In this document: piece by piece, positions 16,093 through 24,432 of the stretch
Position numbering within the stretch: position 1 is the first letter of the stretch
Layout of the letters: each line of letters starts with the position of its first letter
NCBI GenBank assembly: GCA_002171655.1
Contig: NHEC01000063.1
Coordinates: 1 to 58,387, forward strand
Source of the DNA: Planctomycetes bacterium TMED75
GTDB taxonomy: Bacteria; Planctomycetota; Phycisphaerae; Phycisphaerales; SM1A02
Reading direction: 5' to 3'
Length of the DNA: 58,387 nt
Translations under genes and position numbers: made by a program
The notes under the pieces: model-generated
The model's database searches: none
Seen by the model: only the letters and a program-made list of their open reading frames with translations
What the model was told of the DNA's origin: nothing

Positions 16093-17467
16093 TTCACTGG
16101 TCGCTTTCCTCCGCGTACGCTGTCGATCCGGACTGGTTGGTATCACGGCACTGTCTCTGGCAATACTGGTGTCTGCTTTCGGTCCCATTGGCTGCGAGGC
16201 CGCCCAACGTCAACATCCGGTCGATCCTTCCACAATCGACACCTCGACGACACGTGGACTGATCGAGAAGCTTCAGGCGCAAAACGACACACCCGAAAAG
16301 AGCGACAATCTTCGCTATGTCGGGTTTCTCATCGCTGATTACGGGGCAAGTATGACCTCCCAGGTGGTCAACCGAATGCTCCTGAATGATGATCTGACTC
16401 CGGACCAACGAATCTGGCTTCAGGAGATCAGGATCGATATGGGCCGTGCCCTGATCGGCTGCGCGTCCAACAGTGATCCGGCTTCGAACATCTTTCAGGA
16501 ACTCTTCATCTATCGGATCGCTTACTTGATCGCGAAACGTGATGCGCCCGGGGTACTCAAGGGCAAGGAAGCGCCCCTCATCACGACGCTCCACGACTTG
16601 CAGGAACTGATTTGGAAAAAGGTGAGCCAGGGCGTGGAAGCCTCACTTGAGCCGCTGAACACGGATGTGAACACCTGGATGAAAGAGTACGGCAATCACA
16701 CACATCGATTTTGGTGGCCTCGGGAGATCGGTCTGCTGATGACGCTTGACAGCGTGAACAATCTTCAGTTCACCGGCATGCTGGCTTCCGTCGAGCGGGC
16801 CAATGAGGGCATCGATCGATTGGATAAGACGCTCGATACCTCCCAGTTCCTGCTTGAACGACTACCGATGCTTGCAAGCTGGGAGTTTGAGCTTGCGATG
16901 GCCAAATTGCTGGCGAATCCGATCGTTCAGAGCTTCACCCATTCTGTGGAATCGCTGTCAGGTCAGATGGTGAAGTTGCAAGGAACTCTGGGTACGACGG
17001 TCGGCTCACTCAACGTCCAGCTCGGAAAGTTCCGTGAAGCCATAACTTCGGACTTTGGATCGATGGCACAGGGAATCAACGCACTTTCCCAGATGCTTGC
17101 CGACAGTCGGGATCAGCTGTCTTCGGCGATGAACAAGTTAGGCAGTGAATTTTCCAGCCAAGGCATGGACATGGCAAAGCAGCTCGAGGCGGCCGGCACC
17201 GAGATCGGTAAGAGTTCAACTTCCTTGTCTGAAGTCCTCAAGCAGCTTGACCAGACTGTTGTCAGTCAGGAAAAAAAGGTTGAGCAGATGGTCGATGGAA
17301 TTCGATCCGAACTTTCCGGTCAGACGGATTCGATTGTAGATCGAGTCACCCTTCGAATCGGGATGGCAGTAGGCCTCGGCGTGCTTTGCTCATTGGTGAT
17401 CGCAGGCCTTCTCGCCATCATTGCTATCAGGTCCGGCGTCCTTGGCAGACCGCCTGGTGTGAAGTGA
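16076..17467 (+). CDS. Coiled-coil envelope protein, unknown function
   Basis: A 463-residue protein not assignable to a named family. It begins with an export signal or anchor (GLVGITALSLAILVSAFGPIGC, the C giving a possible lipobox), has a helical body, a long alanine/serine/glutamine-rich coiled-coil stretch in the second half (SMAQGINALSQMLADSRDQL and following), and a single membrane helix near the C-terminus (about 428-450) ending in a short basic tail. The layout resembles chemoreceptor-like or LapB-like stalks but has no signalling tip that I recognise. The TTG at 16076 is chosen because GGGAG lies 6 bases upstream and the frame otherwise runs far into argE; it overlaps argE by 17 bases, implying coupling. 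Confidence 0.7.
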   Translation: MTRSTDSLVAFLRVRCRSGLVGITALSLAILVSAFGPIGCEAAQRQHPVDPSTIDTSTTRGLIEKLQAQNDTPEKSDNLRYVGFLIADYGASMTSQVVNRMLLNDDLTPDQRIWLQEIRIDMGRALIGCASNSDPASNIFQELFIYRIAYLIAKRDAPGVLKGKEAPLITTLHDLQELIWKKVSQGVEASLEPLNTDVNTWMKEYGNHTHRFWWPREIGLLMTLDSVNNLQFTGMLASVERANEGIDRLDKTLDTSQFLLERLPMLASWEFELAMAKLLANPIVQSFTHSVESLSGQMVKLQGTLGTTVGSLNVQLGKFREAITSDFGSMAQGINALSQMLADSRDQLSSAMNKLGSEFSSQGMDMAKQLEAAGTEIGKSSTSLSEVLKQLDQTVVSQEKKVEQMVDGIRSELSGQTDSIVDRVTLRIGMAVGLGVLCSLVIAGLLAIIAIRSGVLGRPPGVK

Positions 17468-17495
17468 CCCTCATGTCGATTTTGCCAAAATAAGA

Positions 17496-17525
17496 AACGC
17501 CCGCGGTCGGAGACTCGCGGGCGTT
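17496..17525 (+). terminator. Terminator-like hairpin after the coiled-coil gene
   Basis: AACGCCCGCG pairs with CGCGGGCGTT across a 10-base loop, 28 bases after the stop. No T run follows, but placement between two plus-strand genes suits a transcript end. Confidence 0.6.
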
Positions 17526-17676
17526 CAAGTGTGCGATGCATGCATCGCTTCCAAAGCATGGTCTCTCTCGCTCGCTTTTGCAAGTTTTGCAACTAAAAAA
17601 ACATCGTCATGTATCAGGCATCGCTGTCGGTCCCATTTAATTCCCCCCTTGCATCTCGAGCGTGTAGGCTGTTGGG

Positions 17677-19128
17677 ATGAACACTCTTCTTCTGTGCGGG
17701 TTGGCCTTCCTTTCCGCTTGCCAGGCTGCGCAAGACGCGGAATCATCGGCCGTTTCTCCAAACATCGTGGTTTTCTTTACGGACGATCAAGGATGGGGTG
17801 ATCTGAGCTGTCAGGGATCCCCGGACATTTCCACCCCAAACATTGATCTACTTGCCGAAGAAGGAGTTCGGTTCACGGACTTTTACACTTCCCAGCCGGT
17901 CTGCTCCGCAAGTCGCAGTTCATTGCTGACCGGGTGCTACGCGAACCGCCTTGGAATTTCGGGAGCGCTGGCTCCTTCAGCCACCATTGGTCTCAATCCT
18001 GATGAAGTCACCATCGCGGAAGTCTTGAAGCCCGCAGGCTACGCTTCGGCCTGCCTGGGGAAGTGGCACCTTGGCCATCTCCCCGAGTTTCTTCCGGTGC
18101 GTCAGGGCTTCGATCTCTATTCCGGGATTCCGTACTCCAACGACATGTGGCCGGGCCATCCTGAATCACCCAAGGCCTGGCCACCACTTCCCTGGTATAC
18201 GATTTCACACGGTCAGGCCACTCCGGTGGTGGAACTCGTCGACGATCTTGATGATCAGGATCAGATCACCCGGAGGATCACCCGGGAGGCGGTTGCGTTC
18301 GTGGATGACCACGCGGATCAACCCTTCTTTCTCTACGTTGCGCATTCAATGCCGCACGTACCACTGGGGGTCGGGCCGCAGTTCAGGCAATCCACTCGGT
18401 ATGGACCTTACGGCGACGTCATTCGCGAAATCGACTGGTCGGTGGGCCAGGTGCGTGCCGCGCTTGAACGTCACGGGATCCTGGACCGCACCTTGCTCAT
18501 CTTCACCAGCGACAATGGTCCCTGGCTTTCCTATGGGGACCACGCAGGAACCACTGGGGGGCTCCGTGAGGGAAAAGGCACGACCTACGAGGGTGGGGTG
18601 CGCGTTCCCATGGTCGCCCGGTACCCTGCCTTGATTCCTGCTTCAAGTACCTGTTCCGAGCCCTGCATGACCATCGACCTGCTTCCGACGATTGCCGAAC
18701 TCACGGGGACCACCGAGAATCTCGGGCCTCTTGAGATCGACGGGCGGAGTATCGTCCCACTGCTGGCGGGAGAGGCTGGTGCAAGGACGCCCCATGAAGC
18801 GCTGTACTTCTGGTACCACAAGGGAGATCTCGAATCGATGCGCGCCGGACGCTGGAAGCTGCACTTCCCACACGGCTACCGCACGATGGCAGGGCGGCCT
18901 GCCGGAAACAACGGTATACCCGGAAGATACGTCTACGGCGTCCGGACGGATCTCTCGCTCTACGACCTCGTCGAGGACCCGGCTGAGTCGGTCGACCTGT
19001 CGGCAGCTCATCCGGAGGTCGTGCAACGCATGATGGCGATGGCACAGCTCAAGCGGGCTTCCCTGGGTGATCGTCTGACCGAGACCGTGGGGGTCGATGT
19101 TCGCAGTCCAGGGCGGGCCGATCCGTGA
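17677..19128 (+). CDS. Arylsulfatase-family lipoprotein sulfatase
   Basis: A 483-residue type I sulfatase. The lipobox LSAC (C15) suggests lipid anchoring. Metal-binding D36-D37 (FFTDDQGWGD) and the formylglycine signature C76-S-A-S-R80-SSLLTG are intact, as are GKWHLGH and the later TSDNGPW segment. C76 must be oxidised to formylglycine for activity; no maturation enzyme is encoded in this window. The protein should cleave sulfate esters from polysaccharides or other substrates, a very common trait of marine planctomycetes. Start ATG 17677 has only a weak upstream TTGGG. Downstream trpA starts 53 bases later but seems unrelated. Confidence 0.92.
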   Translation: MNTLLLCGLAFLSACQAAQDAESSAVSPNIVVFFTDDQGWGDLSCQGSPDISTPNIDLLAEEGVRFTDFYTSQPVCSASRSSLLTGCYANRLGISGALAPSATIGLNPDEVTIAEVLKPAGYASACLGKWHLGHLPEFLPVRQGFDLYSGIPYSNDMWPGHPESPKAWPPLPWYTISHGQATPVVELVDDLDDQDQITRRITREAVAFVDDHADQPFFLYVAHSMPHVPLGVGPQFRQSTRYGPYGDVIREIDWSVGQVRAALERHGILDRTLLIFTSDNGPWLSYGDHAGTTGGLREGKGTTYEGGVRVPMVARYPALIPASSTCSEPCMTIDLLPTIAELTGTTENLGPLEIDGRSIVPLLAGEAGARTPHEALYFWYHKGDLESMRAGRWKLHFPHGYRTMAGRPAGNNGIPGRYVYGVRTDLSLYDLVEDPAESVDLSAAHPEVVQRMMAMAQLKRASLGDRLTETVGVDVRSPGRADP

Positions 19129-19181
19129 GTGGTCTGATTCAAAGGGCATGTGCTTGAGTATTCACGAGTAAGATTGCGTAC

Positions 19182-19967
19182 ATGAACAGGGTGAACAAGG
19201 CATTTGAGAAGGCCCGTGATGAAGGCAGGACGGCGTTGATGCCGTACCTCACCGCAGGGGACCCTCCGGGGCCGGGGCTTGCAGAACTCATCAAGGCGCT
19301 CGATGGGGCCGGAGCGGATGTGATCGAGATCGGAATTCCCTTCTCCGATCCCATCGCCGATGGTCCCGTGATCGCTTCGGCCATGCATCGCGCCTTGGAG
19401 CGCGGTGTCACGCCAGAACACGTCTTTGATCAGATCCAAGCGTCCCGGGAGAGCGTCGAAGCGGCATTGGTGGCAATGGTGTCGGTGTCGATCGTGACCC
19501 ACATCGGAATTGATGAATTCATTGATCAGGCGCGCGCCAGTGGGCTCGATGGACTGATTGTGCCGGATGCGGACCTCGATGACTTCAGCCCGCTCGCTGA
19601 AGCGTGTGCGCGTTCGAACCTGGTGCTCATTCCCCTGATCGCTCCCACCACCAGCGTCGAGAGGCAGCAGGTCATTGCGCGTGAGGGCTCGGGTTTTCTC
19701 TATCTACTCGCCAGAGCTGGTGTGACTGGAGAGCGTGCCGACGCACCGGACGTCTCCGAGCGAATCAAGGCACTACGAAATCTCACGGATCTGCCAATCG
19801 GGGTGGGGTTTGGCATATCGACGTCGGACCATGTGCGAGCAGTCGGTGAACATGCGGACGGCGCGATCATCGGGTCCGCGCTGGTTCGTGCGCTCAGTGA
19901 GGCACATCAAAGCCGACAGGACGTTGCCGCGGTTGCCGCGGGATTTGTCCGTTCGCTTCGTGCTTGA
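19182..19967 (+). CDS. trpA: Tryptophan synthase alpha chain
   Basis: A 261-residue TIM-barrel enzyme that releases indole from indole-3-glycerol phosphate and passes it to TrpB. The catalytic pair E49 (VIEIGIPFSDP) and D60 (PIADGP) is present, as are the substrate-binding TAGDP loop and the phosphate-binding GFGIST region. Length is normal. ATG 19182 lies in ATTGCGTACATGAAC with no Shine-Dalgarno, so it may be leaderless or weakly led. trpB is not adjacent, so the trp genes are dispersed here. It converges with lexA 13 bases after its stop. Confidence 0.95.
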   Translation: MNRVNKAFEKARDEGRTALMPYLTAGDPPGPGLAELIKALDGAGADVIEIGIPFSDPIADGPVIASAMHRALERGVTPEHVFDQIQASRESVEAALVAMVSVSIVTHIGIDEFIDQARASGLDGLIVPDADLDDFSPLAEACARSNLVLIPLIAPTTSVERQQVIAREGSGFLYLLARAGVTGERADAPDVSERIKALRNLTDLPIGVGFGISTSDHVRAVGEHADGAIIGSALVRALSEAHQSRQDVAAVAAGFVRSLRA

Positions 19968-19980
19968 CGCGGCCTGATGC

Positions 19981-20601
19981 TCAGTAGCGGCGCAGAACGC
20001 CGATCACGACCCCTTGGATTTGGCAGTCATCGACGATGATCGGATCAAAGTCTGAGTTGGCCGGCTGCAGTCGGATTCGGCCGTCCTTTTCCTTGTAGAA
20101 CGTCTTCAGAGTCGATTCGCCTTCCGGTAGCAAGGCAACGACACGTTCTCCGTTGCGCGCCGTCTGCCTTCGTTCGACGATGACATAGTCCCCACTGAAG
20201 ATCCCTTCGTCTTGCATCGAGTCTCCCTCGACCTGCAAGGCGAATGTCGCGCCGACACTGCCTGTCCTGGGACCGAAGAACGACTCGAGATTGAGCGACT
20301 CATCATCCTGCATTCGCTCGATGGGGTACCCCGCGGCAATCCTGCCGACAAGTGGGAAACTTATTCCATCGTGCATCTCGTCGGGCAGGGCATAGTCTTC
20401 AGCAATCGATAAAGAGCGTGCCTTGTTCTTGTCGCGGTTCAGGGCGCCCTTTTTGATCAGGGCTTCGATGTGTTCGAACACCGTCACTCTGCTCACTCCG
20501 AGTTCGTCGGCGAGTTCCTGCATGGTGGGCGAGATCCCATGCGTCATTCGTGCGTCTCGGATCAGTCGGAAGATCGTTATCTGCTTTGGAGTCAAGGACA
20601 C
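19981..20601 (-). CDS. lexA: LexA SOS repressor
   Basis: A 206-residue LexA. The N-terminal winged helix (TPKQITIFRLI...SPTMQELADELGVSRVTVFEHIEAL) binds operator DNA; self-cleavage falls between A90 and G91 in RIAAGYP; S128 (GDSM) and K166 (TLKTFYKE) form the catalytic dyad. RecA-stimulated cleavage de-represses SOS genes. The start is GTG at 20601 with GGAGG 8-9 bases upstream, which decides it. The recognition helix differs enough from E. coli LexA that a different operator is expected; I could not identify a clear SOS box upstream. Confidence 0.95.
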   Translation of the reverse strand: MSLTPKQITIFRLIRDARMTHGISPTMQELADELGVSRVTVFEHIEALIKKGALNRDKNKARSLSIAEDYALPDEMHDGISFPLVGRIAAGYPIERMQDDESLNLESFFGPRTGSVGATFALQVEGDSMQDEGIFSGDYVIVERRQTARNGERVVALLPEGESTLKTFYKEKDGRIRLQPANSDFDPIIVDDCQIQGVVIGVLRRY

Positions 20602-21079
20602 GGGTGGAACCCTCCATGCGGGTGGAAAGGATGGAACAGATGTCGTCTGTCGTACGGGCAGTCAATGGTCGGCGGTCGATTCGGCCACCTTGTTGGCGGC
20701 CCTGCTCGGTGAATGTGAATCCGCCTGCACCCGATGGGAGGTCCGCTGTGGACAGCGAGGAGCGTCGACTGTCGTGAGCCGTGACCTCCGTACGGGTTCG
20801 GGTTTGCAAGCAAGAATGGACGGATTCAGGTGAACTGGCGGGTTGCGTTGCGGACAGGGTCGCGGGAAGACGGAGTCGCGTTATTCCAAGCACCCAATCG
20901 AAAAAGCTGGTTCGCACTGGTCGCATGGGGGCGTCTTCGCTGTTTCTGGACGATGGCTGAACCGAAGCCGGGTGGACCGCGGTCAATGACCCTCCGCTGG
21001 CAACGTATTCGACCTGATAAGTTCCTCCGGGCCCCAGTGAGACCAGCGGTGGAATTGGGTTGGACGTGGACTGATTCAT
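20399..21079 (-). CDS. Possible short gene upstream of lexA (uncertain)
   Basis: An open frame of 226 codons beginning MNQSTSNPIPPLVSLGPGG, with GGAG about 10 bases before the ATG. The first 90 codons look protein-like and favour G/C at third positions. The frame runs about 200 bases into lexA in another register, so the 3' part cannot be taken at face value. Either the real gene ends earlier through an undetected frameshift, or it is non-coding. No family recognised. A gene immediately upstream of lexA would be a candidate for SOS control. Confidence 0.25.
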   Translation of the reverse strand: MNQSTSNPIPPLVSLGPGGTYQVEYVASGGSLTAVHPASVQPSSRNSEDAPMRPVRTSFFDWVLGITRLRLPATLSATQPASSPESVHSCLQTRTRTEVTAHDSRRSSLSTADLPSGAGGFTFTEQGRQQGGRIDRRPLTARTTDDICSILSTRMEGSTRVLDSKADNDLPTDPRRTNDAWDLAHHAGTRRRTRSEQSDGVRTHRSPDQKGRPEPRQEQGTLFIDC

Positions 21080-21098
21080 GGAAAGAAGACTCCGGGCC

Positions 21099-21128
21099 CC
21101 TCATGGCGCTTCCTCCGGCGCCATGAGG
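21099..21128. other. Inverted repeat in the lexA / aminotransferase gap
   Basis: CCTCATGGCGC and its exact complement flank 8 bases (TTCCTCCG), an 11-bp stem. It lies in the 766-base gap between divergent lexA and the aminotransferase gene, just upstream of the doubtful ORF. It may be an RNA hairpin or a protein-binding palindrome; the long spacer is more like a hairpin. Apart from this and the doubtful ORF, nothing else is recognisable in 20602-21367. Confidence 0.5.
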
Positions 21129-21367
21129 AGTGGGGGGTGTGTGGCCAGCTCCGCAGGCCAAGTACGTCACGATCTGGACACCGTGACGTTGTTCATCTGA
21201 CCATCTTGTTCGGTAGATGTCAGGCATCTTCAGTACTTTTTGTTCGGGATCTGTACGGAATACGGTTCGCAATTCTCTCAAGCCCCTTTCTGCCAGTGAC
21301 TTAGTGCTTACGGCATCGTGTTGTTGTTCCGGATGATCTCCTTGGATCCTCGCGCTATCGTGCACGA

Positions 21368-22576
21368 ATGACCAGTTCAGCCGATTTCATCCCAGCTCCG
21401 ATTCGCCCCCCGCTGTTTGGCAGCGAGTGTCGGCCCTTGTGGTTGCTGGATCCCGAAATTCATTTTCTCAACCATGGCTCCTTTGGCGCAGTGCCACGTT
21501 CGGTTCTTGAGGTTCAGAATCGCTGGCGAGAACGCATCGAACATCGCCCGGTTGAGTTGATCGACCGTCGGATGCCTGAACTTCTCGAGCTCTCACTCGA
21601 CAGTGCGATGGATTTCGTGAACGGGATCCCTCACTCCTCGGGGTTTGTCGTGAATGCAACAAGCGCCATCAATGCCGTGGTGCGGAGTCTGAACTACGCA
21701 CCAGGCGACACGATCGCAACCACCAGCCACGTCTACAATGCGGTACGTAAGACGCTTCAGTGGGTGGCACGCCGTGATGGAGCACTCTACGAGGAGATTT
21801 CGCTTCCTTTGCCGGTCACATCCAGCGAAGATCTTCTTGATCGCGTACTTGAATCGATCCCCCGTAACACCCGTCTTCTGGTGATCGACCAGGTGAGCTC
21901 TCCGACTGGTTTGATCTTTCCGATCGAATCGATACTCGAACAGCTCCGACCCAGGGGGGTCCAGGTCATGATCGATGGTGCGCATGCTCCGGGCATGCTC
22001 GATGTCGATGTGCGTCGCTACCTCGATCTCGGCGCGATCGCCTGGACTGGAAACCTGCACAAATGGTGTTTCGCGCCCAAAGGATGCGCCTTGCTTGGGG
22101 TTCACCCCGATCTGGCTTCCCGGATTCAGCCCACCACCATCAGCCACCACGCTGAAGACTTGTTTGCTCGGCGGTTTCAATGGCAAGGGACTGCAGATTT
22201 CACACCCTGGCTTTCAGTTCCTGACGCCCTGGCGTTTGGCGAAGCCACCTTTGGCTGGGATGCTCTGACGGATGCCAACCACCGTCTGGTCACCTGGGCT
22301 CACCAACTGCTTTGCCACTGCTGGGCAGTGGATCCGGTCAGTCCTCTGGACGGCTCGATGATCGGTTCGATTGCCACGGTACGTCTTCCGGGCAGACTCC
22401 GTGAACGATTTGAGAACGCCGCATCGCTGCAGGCGGCTCTCTACGACCATTCGAGAATCGAAGTCCCGGTGATGGACTGGAGCGAGCAATGGTTCATCAG
22501 AGTCAGCGCGCAGGCGTACAACACCCCAGAAGACTACCGTGCGCTTGCTGAGGCGGTCTCCACGCTCGCAGGCTGA
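21368..22576 (+). CDS. Class V PLP-dependent aminotransferase (isopenicillin-N-epimerase-like)
   Basis: A 402-residue fold-type I PLP enzyme. Residues 31-43 (IHFLNHGSFGAVP) are the typical opening of the isopenicillin-N epimerase/class V group; D203-G-A-H (cofactor ring contact) and the Schiff-base lysine K232 (GNLHKWCFAPKG) are intact. Cytosolic, no signal. The group includes epimerases, desulfurases and aminotransferases; without context I cannot name the substrate. ATG at 21368 has no clear Shine-Dalgarno. It converges back-to-back with the HEAT-type gene (stops adjacent at 22576/22577). Confidence 0.85.
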   Translation: MTSSADFIPAPIRPPLFGSECRPLWLLDPEIHFLNHGSFGAVPRSVLEVQNRWRERIEHRPVELIDRRMPELLELSLDSAMDFVNGIPHSSGFVVNATSAINAVVRSLNYAPGDTIATTSHVYNAVRKTLQWVARRDGALYEEISLPLPVTSSEDLLDRVLESIPRNTRLLVIDQVSSPTGLIFPIESILEQLRPRGVQVMIDGAHAPGMLDVDVRRYLDLGAIAWTGNLHKWCFAPKGCALLGVHPDLASRIQPTTISHHAEDLFARRFQWQGTADFTPWLSVPDALAFGEATFGWDALTDANHRLVTWAHQLLCHCWAVDPVSPLDGSMIGSIATVRLPGRLRERFENAASLQAALYDHSRIEVPVMDWSEQWFIRVSAQAYNTPEDYRALAEAVSTLAG

Positions 22577-23521
22577 TCACGGACCGGAGGATGGAACGGC
22601 AGTCGATGACTGTCGGAGCTGGTCTGCGCGCTTTCGTATCGATTCCTTGCGGAGCGCTTCGCGCCGTTGCGCTTCCTTCAACGGCAGATAGGTATTCTGG
22701 TGCCACTCGTGCCATTGATTGACGTCGTATCCCAATGCGCTGGTGTCAATCCCGGAATCTCGAGTGCTTAACTGGACCAGGGCTCGATGAACCCCCTCAC
22801 GGCAGACCAGGCGATCCCGGCTTCCGGCCGCAACCGCAAACCCTTCGTTCACCGTGCTGACCACGGGTTGGTACGCGACGGTGCCGACTCCGAATACAGG
22901 GATCAATCCAGAGACGTAGGTGAACTGTCGGCCACTGCTGATGAGACCGCCGCCAGCGAAGGATTCCGTACGGTTGCCTTCGACCAGGACAATCTGGGTG
23001 TTGATCAGCAATGGAATGGCCTCAGTGACCTCCAGCAGATTCACCAGTCGCGCCGCATTCGCCACGATCGCCTGGTTGGAGTGGCGGAGGCTACCATCGA
23101 GAACCTGCAAGACTTCGGCGCCTGCGGGGCGACCAAGCCGAAGACTCGCTTCATATTGAAGCCGGGAATCCTTGGCATGGATGGCGGTCCAAGCGAGGGC
23201 GGCCTGACCAGCCGATCCCTGGTTCTTGAAATGATCAAGCATGGCCAGTCGTACATCATCGTCTGAATCATGAAAGCGTTCGATCATCGGTTGGTAGGCA
23301 GCGGGGTTGGTGATCGATCGGATCTGCTGAATGCCTGCTTGGCGCACTGCGGTCGACCGTGCGGAATGAAAGTGCTCTCGCTTGATCCGATCGAGCTCGG
23401 CGCCCCAGTCCGTGACGGTGGAGGGAAAGGGCTTCGGACAGAGCGTGCGTGTTTTTGCTGGGCTGATTCCAATGACGAGGGGTGAAGTCACCGCAATGAG
23501 CAGTATTGTTGGGATCAACAT
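22577..23521 (-). CDS. Exported HEAT-repeat-like protein, unknown function
   Basis: A 314-residue protein with an N-terminal hydrophobic export signal (MLIPTILLIAVTSPLVIGIS). The middle (about 60-180) is built of helical pairs such as YQPMIERFHDSDDDVRLAMLDHF, characteristic of HEAT-type repeats. A glycine-rich beta segment (about 195-245) follows, then a charged helical tail rich in Arg/Gln/Lys. No catalytic motif is seen. Similar proteins with HEAT repeats are frequent in planctomycete genomes, mostly of unknown role. Adjacent to, but not in operon with, the SPOR lipoprotein (117-base gap). Confidence 0.7.
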   Translation of the reverse strand: MLIPTILLIAVTSPLVIGISPAKTRTLCPKPFPSTVTDWGAELDRIKREHFHSARSTAVRQAGIQQIRSITNPAAYQPMIERFHDSDDDVRLAMLDHFKNQGSAGQAALAWTAIHAKDSRLQYEASLRLGRPAGAEVLQVLDGSLRHSNQAIVANAARLVNLLEVTEAIPLLINTQIVLVEGNRTESFAGGGLISSGRQFTYVSGLIPVFGVGTVAYQPVVSTVNEGFAVAAGSRDRLVCREGVHRALVQLSTRDSGIDTSALGYDVNQWHEWHQNTYLPLKEAQRREALRKESIRKRADQLRQSSTAVPSSGP

Positions 23522-23638
23522 GAATCAGCTCTTCCTGGATGAGGGGGGCAATCCCTGATGCCGAACCCCGACTTCCGACTGAGGTCTCTACGCAGAAGAG
23601 CGGATTCTAGATCCCACAGCCTCTGCGAAACAATGGGA

Positions 23639-24412
23639 TCAGAGGCGGGCAACCTTCGTTACGAAGGTCTTCTCATCACCGAGTTGGCGACGAGTCATTT
23701 CCGCATCGGTTCGATTGGAGAAATCACCGATCTGGACCGCGTATCCAGAGGTGCCTCGGACTGTGGTGGGAACCACTTGGGCGGGGCCGATAGACCAGTT
23801 CCGGCCGATACTGGAAAGCTGCTGAGCTCGAGTGACAGCCCGCAATCGATCGGTATAAAAACCACCCTGGATGGTGAAACGACCCGGCGTGATTGATTCC
23901 AAGTCATCGGTGTCGGCGAGGCGGAGTCTTGCCGCTTCAGTGGCTCCCGCGGCCTCATACGCCAGGCCTGCACGGTGGCGGGCTCGAGCTGCGTCGGATC
24001 CAGACAGGAGGTCCGCGGCCCGATCGTAGGCCTGAGCGGCGGAGAGGGGGTCCCCGTCCTCCAGAAGCAGGGTGCCAAGCGAAACGTTCGCACGCCCCGC
24101 AACCCGTTTGTCTGAAGACGATGTCGCCTCTTCAAGCAAGGACCGTGCGGTGACTGGTCGGTTCAGTTTCATGGCTGACAGGCCGGCCACGTACGCTGAT
24201 TCGGATTTCTGGGTACCCGTTGCCTCCAAACGTGCCTTTCGGGCTTGGTCGTAGGCACTTTGGTACCTGCCAGCCTCGTAGGCGGAGATCGCCGGCTGGA
24301 GCGAGACCGCTCGAGTGCTGCCGCATCCGAAGAGGGCCCCCAGGGTCGCCAGGAGAATGAGCGATGTCAGTACCCGGTGTCCGGTAGTCCAGAATAAGCG
24401 AGGTCGGGGCAT
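23639..24412 (-). CDS. TPR-type lipoprotein with SPOR domain
   Basis: A 257-residue lipoprotein (lipobox LFGC near residue 30). Residues about 40-165 form TPR-like helical pairs (AISAYEAGRYQSAYDQARKAR; GTLLLEDGDPLSAAQAYDRAADLL). The last 75 residues (GRFTIQGGFYTDRLRAVTRAQQL to the end) look like a SPOR domain, which binds peptidoglycan strands lacking stem peptides at the division site. The likely role is in envelope or division-site organisation. The ATG at 24412 lies only 20 bases from the divergent ATG of the acyl-CoA synthetase, so both leaders must be very short. Confidence 0.8.
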   Translation of the reverse strand: MPRPRLFWTTGHRVLTSLILLATLGALFGCGSTRAVSLQPAISAYEAGRYQSAYDQARKARLEATGTQKSESAYVAGLSAMKLNRPVTARSLLEEATSSSDKRVAGRANVSLGTLLLEDGDPLSAAQAYDRAADLLSGSDAARARHRAGLAYEAAGATEAARLRLADTDDLESITPGRFTIQGGFYTDRLRAVTRAQQLSSIGRNWSIGPAQVVPTTVRGTSGYAVQIGDFSNRTDAEMTRRQLGDEKTFVTKVARL

Positions 24413-24432
24413 GTGACGTATCGTACCGAGTC

